Origin: Nodosilinea sp. FACHB-131
Lineage (GTDB): Bacteria; Cyanobacteriota; Cyanobacteriia; Phormidesmidales; Phormidesmidaceae
NCBI RefSeq assembly: GCF_014695395.1
Contig: NZ_JACJOF010000023.1
Location: 62,001 to 126,000, forward strand
DNA length: 64,000 bases
Reading direction: 5' to 3'
Made by a program: the position numbers and the translations under genes
Notes under the pieces: model-generated
The model's database searches: none
Told to the model about the DNA's origin: nothing
Seen by the model: the letters and a program-made list of their open reading frames with translations, nothing else
Shown: positions 54,085-61,470 of the stretch, in pieces
Numbering within the stretch: the stretch's first letter is position 1
Layout: every line of letters begins with the position of its first letter

Positions 54085-54240
54085 GGCAAGCGTCTGAGGA
54101 TAGGGAGTAGGGGTAGGCAAGTAGGGAGTAGGAGGTAGGCGAGTAGGGACTGGGGAATATGCACTTAGGCGGTCAACCCATTCACTCGCCCATCTACCCA
54201 TCTACCCATCTACCCATCCACCCCTCACCCCTCACCCCCC
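54085..54240. repeat. Simple-repeat tract between glgA and the next gene
   Basis: GGGAGTAGG-type units (about 54098-54153) are followed by CATCTACCCATCTACCCATC and CACCCCTCACCC units (about 54183-54240). The tract supplies the last codons (Glu-Gly-Gly-Glu-Gly) and stop of the gene ending at 54225. Confidence 0.85.
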
Positions 54241-54695
54241 TCCGACTGCATCTGCTGCAACGCCTGCCAGCGGGTTTCTAGTTCTTCGCGTTCGTGTTTC
54301 AGGCTGCGCTCTAGTTCTTGAATTTCGTCGCGGCGGGCAGCGGTTTCGAGGGCGCGGCGATCAACTTCCTGGCTTTTGAGGGTTAGCGACTGCCGCCACC
54401 GTTCGGCCCGCTCAATTTCTTGCTCTAGGGCTTCGGGAGTGACCCCATAGGCCAGATAGTGCTCGACTAGGCCCAACACCCAGGGAGTGGCGTCTTGCAC
54501 CGCTACAATCTGGTTCAAGTTGTCAAGGTCTACCAGCACCAGATTGCCCTCTTGAAAGGCAAGCAGGCGAGTCGTTTCGACAATGCGTTCCGAGGGCAGC
54601 CGCGCCCAGGTCGATTCAGAGGTCTGTTCGGCCAGCAGCAGCAGTTCTGCACCGCCCAGAAATGCTTTTTTTTGAACCTTTGCCAGGTATTGCAT
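54225..54695 (-). CDS. Cyanobacterial hypothetical protein with a C-terminal coiled coil
   Basis: This is a 156-residue protein. The N-terminal half (VQKKAFLGGAELLLLAEQTSESTWARLPSERIVETTRLLAFQEGNLVLVDLDNLNQIVAVQDATPWVLGLVEHYL) appears conserved in cyanobacteria, as far as I recall. The C-terminal half is a heptad-rich helix (LEQEIERAERWRQSLTLKSQ ... EIQELERSLKHEREELETRWQALQQM). No function is known to me. The stop codon lies within simple-repeat DNA, so the last five residues were probably contributed by the repeat. Confidence 0.75.
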   Translation of the reverse strand: MQYLAKVQKKAFLGGAELLLLAEQTSESTWARLPSERIVETTRLLAFQEGNLVLVDLDNLNQIVAVQDATPWVLGLVEHYLAYGVTPEALEQEIERAERWRQSLTLKSQEVDRRALETAARRDEIQELERSLKHEREELETRWQALQQMQSEGGEG

Positions 54696-54995
54696 TAGCT
54701 GTTGACTCTATACCCCTATGGCACGAGTATACCCGGTGAGCTCTTGATTTCAGAGTAGTGTCGCGACGGGAGCCACCCAGCAACGGCTCAAGGTTATCCG
54801 TGAAAATACGGAGATAGAACTTTCCGGACGTGCAACTTTAGCCCAATAGATAAGTTATCCCGCCGATGTGGCCTCTCTGGTTGCCCAGTAAAATCGGGTT
54901 ACTATACAAAGCGTTATAGTTTTCGGGGGTAACACTCAAGTTGTGTTATATATTCCCCGGAATAGCCACGGTTCGACCAATCAGAGTGCGTTACC
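54696..54995. other. Structured leader region of the 58-residue protein gene
   Basis: No gene is supported in this 300-bp divergent region. Close to the downstream gene, TAACAC (54930-54935) and GTGTTA (54943-54948) pair, and the flanking CGGGGG and CCCCGG could extend the stem with an internal loop. This suggests a folded 5' leader. I do not recognise a riboswitch family. Confidence 0.4.
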
Positions 54996-55172
54996 ATGTC
55001 AAACCTTGAGCAGACCATCGAACGAATGTTTGCCGCCCGTCGCCTAACCCGAAACGACCAACAGCAATTGATGGCCATGTTTTCTCAGCGTGACCTAAGC
55101 CCTAACGATGCCGCCTTAATCAATCGGGTTTATGAAGCGCTCAGCCAGGGAAGACTGCGGGTCGTCGACTAA
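54996..55172 (+). CDS. Small conserved cyanobacterial protein, 58 residues
   Basis: ATG 54996 opens a 58-codon frame: MSNLEQTIERMFAARRLTRNDQQQLMAMFSQ, then LSPNDAALINRVYEALSQGRLRVVD. I recall very similar short helical proteins in other cyanobacteria (LFAARRITRxDQ ... LINRVFDGLRRGxxRVVD). It has no signal or membrane segment and its function is unknown. A strong intrinsic terminator follows at 55226-55258, which supports a discrete short transcript. Confidence 0.8.
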   Translation: MSNLEQTIERMFAARRLTRNDQQQLMAMFSQRDLSPNDAALINRVYEALSQGRLRVVD

Positions 55173-55225
55173 CTTTTTGCCGCTGGCTGGCATTAGCCCC
55201 CTCGGGTAACCAGCCATTGAGCGTT

Positions 55226-55258
55226 AAGCTCCCTCAGCTTATGGAAGGGAGCTTTTTT
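55226..55258 (+). terminator. Rho-independent terminator
   Basis: AAGCTCCCT (55226-55234) pairs with AGGGAGCTT (55246-55254) around an 11-nt loop and leads into a T6 run. It lies 54 bp after the 58-residue protein gene. Confidence 0.88.
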
Positions 55259-55367
55259 GTGAGCCTTTGGAATTGCCAATGCGATCGGTGCCGCTGCTGG
55301 CTAGATCGAGATTGGGCCAGAGCCAGATTCGGGGTAAGATCTCCACGACGTTAACTACTGTAAAGTC

Positions 55368-55730
55368 ATGTCAGACACGCCGGATGCTTCCCCTGAGAAG
55401 CCCAAGAAAAAAATTATTACCGTGGGAGTGAAAGAAGACGGCGGTGGTGGCGAGGAGCGCCCTAGAGGTCAGGGCAAGCGCTCGGGCGGCGGTGGTGGTC
55501 GGGGTCGCGATCGCGACGATCGCGATCGCAAGCCCTCGGTTCCGCCCGCGCTCATGCGCGGCCCTAAACCCAAGCCTAAGGTTGAGGCGGTCGAGGAACC
55601 CGAAGCAGCACCGGAAGAAACGGTAGCAGATGACGTTGCGGCTGAAGGTGACGCTGCGGAAGGCGATGCTGCTGAAACTACGGCAGATAGCCCCGCCGCA
55701 GAGGCTGATACTGAAGTCTCGCCAGCCTAG
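55368..55730 (+). CDS. Low-complexity Arg/Gly- and Glu/Ala-rich protein
   Basis: This is a 120-residue protein expected to be disordered. After KPKKKIITVGVKED comes a Gly/Arg-rich part (GQGKRSGGGGGRGRDRDDRDRK), then KPSVPPALMRGPKPKPK and an acidic Ala/Glu tail. The start MSDTPDASPEKPKKKIITVG and the VPPALMRGPKPK motif seem conserved in cyanobacteria from memory, but I know no function. The Arg-Gly and Arg-Asp runs suggest nucleic-acid contact. The RDRDDRDR run is encoded by overlapping HIP1-type GATCGC sequence. Confidence 0.7.
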   Translation: MSDTPDASPEKPKKKIITVGVKEDGGGGEERPRGQGKRSGGGGGRGRDRDDRDRKPSVPPALMRGPKPKPKVEAVEEPEAAPEETVADDVAAEGDAAEGDAAETTADSPAAEADTEVSPA

Positions 55731-55755
55731 TTGGCGACAAAGGATGACTTGCAGG

Positions 55756-55783
55756 CCCCGGTTGTTTAGTCTGCCGGGGTTTC
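55756..55783. terminator. Probable bidirectional terminator
   Basis: CCCCGG (55756-55761) and CCGGGG (55774-55779) form a stem followed by TTT. It lies between convergent genes and overlaps the stop codon of the DUF3148 gene. Confidence 0.55.
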
Positions 55784-55996
55784 TGCTAGCTCTAAAAACT
55801 GGCTATCGACGAGAAAAGACCCTTTATCGAATTTGATGCCCCAATAGCCACCGGGGCGACGATTAAGAATCACCCCTTCCGCCCCTAACGGAATCGTATC
55901 GGCGGGACGCAGCATGGGCATGGGGTCGGCGGTCTTGAAATAGGGGGGCAGGGCGGCGAGGCGGACGCGATCGCCGACGGCAAATTCAGATGTCAT
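55766..55996 (-). CDS. DUF3148 small protein (SipA-like)
   Basis: This is a 76-residue single-domain protein starting at ATG 55996; a GTG at 56002 is an alternative. It has FAVGDRVRLAALPPYFKTADPMPMLRPADTIPLGAEGVILNRRPGGYWGIKFDKGSFLVDSQFLE. This SH3-like beta pattern with ALPPYxKTADPMPMLRP and RRPGGYWGIxF is the DUF3148 signature. To my memory it includes SipA, a cyanobacterial protein that binds the sensor kinase NblS/Hik33. Some databases instead call the family NDH assembly-related. A role in light/nutrient stress signalling is therefore plausible but not demonstrated. Confidence 0.8.
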   Translation of the reverse strand: MTSEFAVGDRVRLAALPPYFKTADPMPMLRPADTIPLGAEGVILNRRPGGYWGIKFDKGSFLVDSQFLELAETPAD

Positions 55997-56111
55997 GGCC
56001 ACCTCTGGGTCAACATAAGGTTAAATGTTCCAAACCTAGGGCCAAGGCGCTCTGAACTGGGCCAAGGGCTGGCGGTTAGGGGCAGTTGTGATACCTGGAG
56101 TGTAGTCTACT

Positions 56112-59100
56112 CTACGGGTAATACAGAGGCGCGATCAAGGGCGTCGGGCTAAGGGCTGGCGTTTCGCTGGCTCCTAGAGCGACTAAGGCCGATTTTTGGG
56201 CTGCGGTCAAGCCAGTGATCCCAGCGATCGCCATGCCTTCGTAGGGACGGGGTACCCGTAGCGTTTGGGCATGATGGTAGATAAAGCCGTCGGGAGTTGG
56301 CAGTTTTTGCCAAACCTGAATGGTTTCGTCTTGGCTACAGCTAATCAGGCGATCGCCGTCGGCGCTAAAGGTCACGTATCGCACCCACTTGTTGTGGCCG
56401 CAAAGGGTTTGGTGACACTGCCGAGTGCGCAGGTTCCACAGCCTGATGGTGGTGTCGCCGCCACAGCTAGCCAGCCACTGGCCATCGGGGCTAAAGGCTA
56501 CGGATAGCACCAGGCTGGGGTGGGTGCCAATGACGGTGCGGTGGCCCAGCTTCAGATCCCACAGCATGACATAGCCGTTAGACCCGCCGCTGGAGAGGAA
56601 CCGACCATCGGGGCTAAAGGCTAGCCCTCGCACCCAGCTGCCCTCGCAGGGTAGGGTTTGCAGGCAGGTTTGGGACTCAAGATCCCAAAGGCGCACGGTT
56701 TGATCTTGGCTGCCGCTGGCTAGGCGGCGACCGTCGGGGCTGATGGCCAGCGTCCAAACGCCGCTAGTGTGACCTGTGAGAATGCCACAGCCCGTCTGGC
56801 GGTCGATATCCCACAGGCGAATGGTGCCGTCAAGACTGCCGCTGGCTAAGCGATCGCCCCCAATTGCACCCCGAGGGCAAAAGGCTAGAGCCCAGACCTC
56901 ATGGCTATGGTCGGTCCAGGTGGCGCGACAGTTCCCAGTTTCGCTATCCCACAGACGCACGGTGCGATCTTCGCCACCGCTAGCAATCCAGCGGCCGTTG
57001 GGGCTAACCGCGACGGCAAAGACCCAGCCATTGTGCCCAACAAACTCTCGGGGAGCGGCTGGGGTAGTCAGGGGCCACAGGCGTACCTGGCGGTCCTGAC
57101 CACCGCTGACCAGGTAGTGACCCTGGGGATGCAGCGCTACAGACCACACACCGCTGTTGTGGCCACGCAGCACCCGTAGGGGTTGGTGGTTTTGGCTATC
57201 CCACAGGCGCACAGACTGGTCTTCGCTGGCGCTGGCTAGGATGTAGCCGGTCTCTTCGGCAGATGTTTCCCCCAAGGGGCTAAAGGCGACGTTTGAGATC
57301 CAGCTGCTGTGGCCCTTGACCGCCCAGTTGATCTGCCCGGTCTGCCAGTTCCACAGGCGCAGGATCTGGTCATCGCCACCGCTGGCCAGGGTGCGGCCGT
57401 CGGGGCTAAAGGCGACGGAGCGCACCGCTTGATGCCCTTGACTTGCAAGTCCCGCTGAAGCGGGCTGAGGCGATCGCACCCTGGTCTGAGTGCCGACATC
57501 CCAGATGCCAATGCTGCCGTTGTGGTGACCACTGGCCAGGGTTTGCCCGTCAGGGCTAAAGGCGATCGACCACACCGGTGACCCAGCGGCCATTACGGTG
57601 CTGTCGCCACTGGCCACATCCCACAGGCGCAGGGTGCCGTCATAGCTGCCGCTGGCCAAGAGATGACTGGCCGAGCGATTCTGAAACGAGCCACTGTGCA
57701 AATCGCTCAAATTCGGACCGCCGCGCAGATAGCTTTGGGGTGAAAACGCCACCGATCGCACCTCATCGGTATGGCCCACTAGGCTGTAAACCAGGGTCTG
57801 AGTCCGCACATCCCACACGCGGATCTGGTGGTCTTCACAGCCGCTGGCCAAAAAGCGCCCGTCGGGGCTGAAAGCGAGGGAAAAAAACCGGCTGGAGAAG
57901 TCTTTGAGCTGGCCGTAGCGATCGCCGGTTTTGAGATTCCACAGGTCGATGGTGCCATTGGCGCTGCTGGCCAGAGTTTGGTTATTGGGGCTGAAGGCCA
58001 CCGCCCAGCACCAGCCGTCTTGGGCATGCAGGGTGAGCATCGGCTGGGCATCGCTGACCCGCCATAGGTGAATTTCGTAGCTGACATCGCTGGCTGCTAA
58101 CAGCTGGCCGTCGGGGCTAAAGGCAATGGCTAGCACCTGGCTAAAGGTGTCTTTGAAAACCGATCGCGACAGGTCGGCCTGGGCAAAGTTGGCGTTGTGC
58201 AAGGTGCTGTCTTGCAGATAGGCCTGCCAAATCGTCTGCTCAGAAAAATCCCAGCCCGCCAGCGAGATGTCAGCCTGCTGAAGCAGATTGAGCAGGTTGC
58301 CGCAGGCGTAGCTCTGCAAGCTCTGCCCGCGCCAGATGTCAAGGTGGTGGCGCAGGCGCTGGGCTAAACTGTCAGGGTGCAGCCGTAGCCGTTGCAGCAC
58401 CGGTTGCAGAATCAGCCGAGTTTGGCCGTCGCGAATGTAGTCTTTAGCCTGGGCCAACATCAGGGCGTGGGTGTGCAGTGGGCTGGAGTCGACCGTCGGC
58501 GGTGCCAGAATGGCCTGGCTGATCTGCTCTACCAGCCAGTCGGTCATGTATTCCATTACCACGGGCTGGAGGGTGAAGCGCGTGCTGCGAGCATTGGCTC
58601 GTAGGATGTCGCGCTCAATCAGCGATCGCCGCTCCAGGCTGGTGAGGGCTTCGATCAGCTCGCCCAGGGCCAGGGGAGCCACCAAGTCAGCGCGCACCTG
58701 CGCTAGGGTAACGGGCTCACGATGAATGGCGAGCCAGGCCATCACCTGCTGCTCAACGGTCGTGAGGCGATCGAGCTGGTGGGTCAGCAGATCGCGAATG
58801 TCGCCAAACACCGAGTCTCCCTGGGCCAAAATTTGCACAAACGGCCCCAGCTGCCCATCAAAGAAGTCTTGCACCACGGCCGCCACCATCTTGAGGGCCA
58901 AAGGATTGCCCGCGTAGTGGTTGACCAGGTGCTGCCAGTCGCTGGGGGTGCCCATAAACTGGCCCCGAGTCTGGAAAATGGACTGGCCGACCGGGGGCGG
59001 CAGCCCACCCAAACGCAGGGAGCGAATCGGTAGGGTAGCCCCTTCCTGCTGGGCGATCTCTTTAATTTTTTCGCGGCTGGTGAGCACGATGGTGCTGGGG

Positions 59101-59852
59101 TGGTCAACATTGCCCAGGCTGTAGAAGAGCTGGGCATAGTTTTCGTAGCCCGGCTGATAGGTGCCGGTGCGATCGCGCGGCTGCAAAATGGTCTCGCCAT
59201 TGTCGAGCACAATCAGACTGCGGTGCCGGCGCAGCTGGTCAAGCAGCGATCGCAGCAGGCCATCAAACTCAGCGGCGGTGTTGGCTCCCGGCGACAGCAA
59301 CCCCAGCAGATCTTTGAGCAGGTCATTGACCGGTGGGGCATGGCGCAGCGATCGCCAGATCACCACTTCAAATTGGTCTTGCACCTGCTGGGCCAGCTTC
59401 ACCGCCAAAGTGGTTTTGCCGATGCCCCCCATGCCAAACAGCCCCACCAGCCGACAGCCATCGGCAACCACCCAGTCTTGCAGCTGAGCCAGCTCGTCAG
59501 TGCGGCCGTAGAACACGGCTGCGGTAGCGGCGTCGCCCCAGTCGCGGCGGCGACGAAAAGGCGCTGCATTGGGGTTGCCTGCCGCCAAATCGGGGGCTTT
59601 GAGCTGGCGAGCCAAGACCGTCCGCAGGTTGCGCTTAGTGACTTTTTCTCCTAAATACTCAGAAAGGCACTGCCACAGGTCAGACCCCATTTGCTTGATG
59701 TAGCCCACCTCGTAACCCAGAGCCAGGGCCGTGTCTTGGTAGGTGCGATCGCCCCAGGCCTGCTGAAATAACGTCACCTGAAGCTGACTGAGCGCCACCC
59801 CACGCTCGGCGAGAACCCGTTCAACCAGTCCTAACGCATCGTCATCGGTCAT
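56112..59852 (-). CDS. STAND NTPase with NB-ARC domain and fourteen WD40 repeats
   Basis: This is a 1246-residue protein. Residues 1-90 form a helical N-terminal domain typical of cyanobacterial NB-ARC proteins (YQDTALALGYEVGYIKQMGSDLWQ ... EKVTKRNLRTVL). The NTPase (about 112-400) has P-loop GMGGIGKTT (140-148), Walker B-like LIVLDNGETIL and sensor TSREKI. A winged-helix-like part follows, then a short pentapeptide-like run (ADISLAGWDFSEQTIWQAYLQDSTLHNANFAQADLS). Fourteen WD40 repeats (about 580-1190) come next, enough for two seven-bladed propellers. Repeats 4 and 6 carry extra loops, and one linker (QPASAGLASQ) is encoded by a REP-like hairpin. It is a signal-dependent switch; immune or developmental roles are both possible. 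Confidence 0.92.
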   Translation of the reverse strand: MTDDDALGLVERVLAERGVALSQLQVTLFQQAWGDRTYQDTALALGYEVGYIKQMGSDLWQCLSEYLGEKVTKRNLRTVLARQLKAPDLAAGNPNAAPFRRRRDWGDAATAAVFYGRTDELAQLQDWVVADGCRLVGLFGMGGIGKTTLAVKLAQQVQDQFEVVIWRSLRHAPPVNDLLKDLLGLLSPGANTAAEFDGLLRSLLDQLRRHRSLIVLDNGETILQPRDRTGTYQPGYENYAQLFYSLGNVDHPSTIVLTSREKIKEIAQQEGATLPIRSLRLGGLPPPVGQSIFQTRGQFMGTPSDWQHLVNHYAGNPLALKMVAAVVQDFFDGQLGPFVQILAQGDSVFGDIRDLLTHQLDRLTTVEQQVMAWLAIHREPVTLAQVRADLVAPLALGELIEALTSLERRSLIERDILRANARSTRFTLQPVVMEYMTDWLVEQISQAILAPPTVDSSPLHTHALMLAQAKDYIRDGQTRLILQPVLQRLRLHPDSLAQRLRHHLDIWRGQSLQSYACGNLLNLLQQADISLAGWDFSEQTIWQAYLQDSTLHNANFAQADLSRSVFKDTFSQVLAIAFSPDGQLLAASDVSYEIHLWRVSDAQPMLTLHAQDGWCWAVAFSPNNQTLASSANGTIDLWNLKTGDRYGQLKDFSSRFFSLAFSPDGRFLASGCEDHQIRVWDVRTQTLVYSLVGHTDEVRSVAFSPQSYLRGGPNLSDLHSGSFQNRSASHLLASGSYDGTLRLWDVASGDSTVMAAGSPVWSIAFSPDGQTLASGHHNGSIGIWDVGTQTRVRSPQPASAGLASQGHQAVRSVAFSPDGRTLASGGDDQILRLWNWQTGQINWAVKGHSSWISNVAFSPLGETSAEETGYILASASEDQSVRLWDSQNHQPLRVLRGHNSGVWSVALHPQGHYLVSGGQDRQVRLWPLTTPAAPREFVGHNGWVFAVAVSPNGRWIASGGEDRTVRLWDSETGNCRATWTDHSHEVWALAFCPRGAIGGDRLASGSLDGTIRLWDIDRQTGCGILTGHTSGVWTLAISPDGRRLASGSQDQTVRLWDLESQTCLQTLPCEGSWVRGLAFSPDGRFLSSGGSNGYVMLWDLKLGHRTVIGTHPSLVLSVAFSPDGQWLASCGGDTTIRLWNLRTRQCHQTLCGHNKWVRYVTFSADGDRLISCSQDETIQVWQKLPTPDGFIYHHAQTLRVPRPYEGMAIAGITGLTAAQKSALVALGASETPALSPTPLIAPLYYP
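57445..57470. repeat. In-frame palindromic repeat inside the WD40 gene
   Basis: CCCGCT-GA-AGCGGG (57451-57464) with flanking GCAAGT and CTGAGG is a common cyanobacterial hairpin repeat. Here it encodes the loop QPASAGLASQ between two WD40 blades. Confidence 0.65.
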
Positions 59853-60119
59853 CGGGGTGTATCCAATGCTACTTGCTGCTCTAAAACCAAAGTGGCATGG
59901 GGCCTAGGGGAAATTCTATGGGGCTGATCCTAGCCAAGCCTTACCCCCAACTTTGTACCTTGGGTAACATTTCACCCGCCAAGCCGGGTTCTACCCGCTC
60001 AGAAACGTACTTTTGGCGAACTTTCCTCGCACCTCCCAGCCCAGCCTGTGTTGGTAGTCTCTCCTTAACATTCAGCGCTTCAACCTGACTATCTTTCACC
60101 CTCACTAAGGAGAGTCCCC
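59853..60119. other. Divergent promoter region
   Basis: This 267-bp stretch lies between the STAND gene and the BMP-type transporter gene. AAGGAGAG sits about 6 nt before the ATG at 60120. No other structure was recognised. Confidence 0.5.
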
Positions 60120-61276
60120 ATGCGGAAGCCCACGTTTCAGGTGACCCGTCGCCAGGCGATTCGGGGATTGCTGGCCACCGGTGCCTTTGGCCTGACGGTA
60201 AAACTCAGCGGCTGTAGCAACGCCCCACGGCGGGGGGCAGCGACACCCTCACAGCCGGGTTCATCTACGTCGGCCCCAAGGATGACTATGGCTACAACCA
60301 GGCCCACGCCGAAGGGCGCGCCAGCCTCGATGCCCTCGATGGGGTCAAAACTTCCGAAGAGGCCAGCGTGCCCGAAACTAACGCGGTGCAAGAAAGCATC
60401 CGCAGCATGATCGACCTGGACGGGGCCACGGCGATTTTTGCCACCTCCTTTGGCTACTTTGACCCCCACGTGCTGGCGCTGGCCAAAGACTTTCCCGAAG
60501 TACAGTTTTTCCACTGCGGCGGGCTGTACCAGGAGGGTGTGCACCCCGAGAATGTCGGCAGCTACTTTGGCTACATCGACGAAGCCCAATACGTCGCGGG
60601 CGTTGTCGCCGCCCACGCCTCGACCAGCAAGCGGCTAGGGTTCATCGCCGCCAAGCCCATTCCCCAGGTGCTGCGCAACGTCAACAGCTTTACCCTGGGG
60701 GCTCGCAGCATCGACCCCAGCGCCACCACCCAGGTGATCTTTACCGGCGACTGGGCCGATCCGGTGCGTGAGGCCGAGGCCGCCAACAGCATGGCCGACC
60801 AGGGGATAGACGTGCTCACCTGCCACGTTGACAGCCCCAAGGTGGTGATTGAAACCGCCGAGCGGCGCGGCATTTTTGCCACGGGTTACCACGCCAACCA
60901 GGCTGAACTGGCTCCCCAGGGCTACCTCACCGGGGCCGAGTGGGACTGGTCGAACGTGTACAAAAACTACGTCAGCCTGTTGCAGGGGGGCAAAACCCTG
61001 ATGAATGGCGGCATTCCTCACCTGGTACGGGGCGGCTTTAAAGATGGCTTTCTGAAGCTGTCGCCCTTTGGCCCGGCGGTGAGCGCCCAGGCCCAGCAGG
61101 CGGCAGAGACCGCCCAGGCCCAGCTGATATCGGGAGAACTGGTGATTTACAAAGGCGAAATCAAAGACAACAAGGGCAAGACCGTGATCGCTGGCGGTAA
61201 AGAGCTGGGGCAGACGGCGATCGAGCTGGAGCAGATGAACTGGCTGGCGGAAGGGGTGATGGGAAGTGTGGGGTAG
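60120..61276 (+). pseudogene. BMP-family ABC substrate-binding lipoprotein, split by a frameshift
   Basis: The gene starts at ATG 60120 with a twin-arginine/lipoprotein signal (TRRQAIRGLLATGAFGLTVKLSGC). At a G6 tract (60232-60237) the open frame changes. Downstream, the correct frame reads TLTAGFIYVGPKDDYGYNQAHAEGR, FATSFGYFDPHVLALAKDFPEVQFFHCGG, YFGYIDEAQYVAGVVAAH and ends WLAEGVMGSVG at 61276. One extra G (G7) would restore a single lipoprotein of about 385 residues. The fold and motifs are those of basic-membrane-protein (BMP/Med) family nucleoside-binding proteins. Two permease genes follow. The frameshift may be a sequencing error, phase variation or real decay; everything else is intact. 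Confidence 0.85.
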
Positions 61277-61312
61277 ACGGGTGGATGGGTAGAGGGTGGA
61301 TGGGTGAATGGT
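61276..61312. repeat. GGGTGGAT simple repeat
   Basis: GACGGGTGGATGGGTAGAGG and following units start right at the BMP-gene stop and run into the REP at 61314. Confidence 0.8.
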
Positions 61313-61313
61313 C

Positions 61314-61336
61314 GTAGGGTGGGCATTGCCCACCAT
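61314..61336 (+). repeat. GTAG-type REP hairpin, copy 3
   Basis: This is the same 23-bp element as 5016-5038 with one central change (CATTG instead of CACTG). It lies between the BMP gene and the first permease gene, again next to a simple-repeat run. Confidence 0.85.
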
Positions 61337-61470
61337 TCATCTGCGGCTCCTACCTACTAGCTCTTAGGTTGCGCCACCTACTTGCGCGTTCCACCGACTC
61401 TAAGGCCGCTTCACCGCAACGTTATCTCTGATAAAGGGATTGAATATCCAGTGAATTAAGGAGCAGAATC

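Noticed and set aside
4914-61312. GGGTAGAT-type tandem runs as possible CRISPR or telomere-like arrays
   Set aside because: Units are short, degenerate and without unique spacers of constant length; they are simple repeats.
60635-61336. 233-residue minus-strand ORF
   Set aside because: Antisense to the BMP gene, beginning in repeat DNA; no family resemblance.
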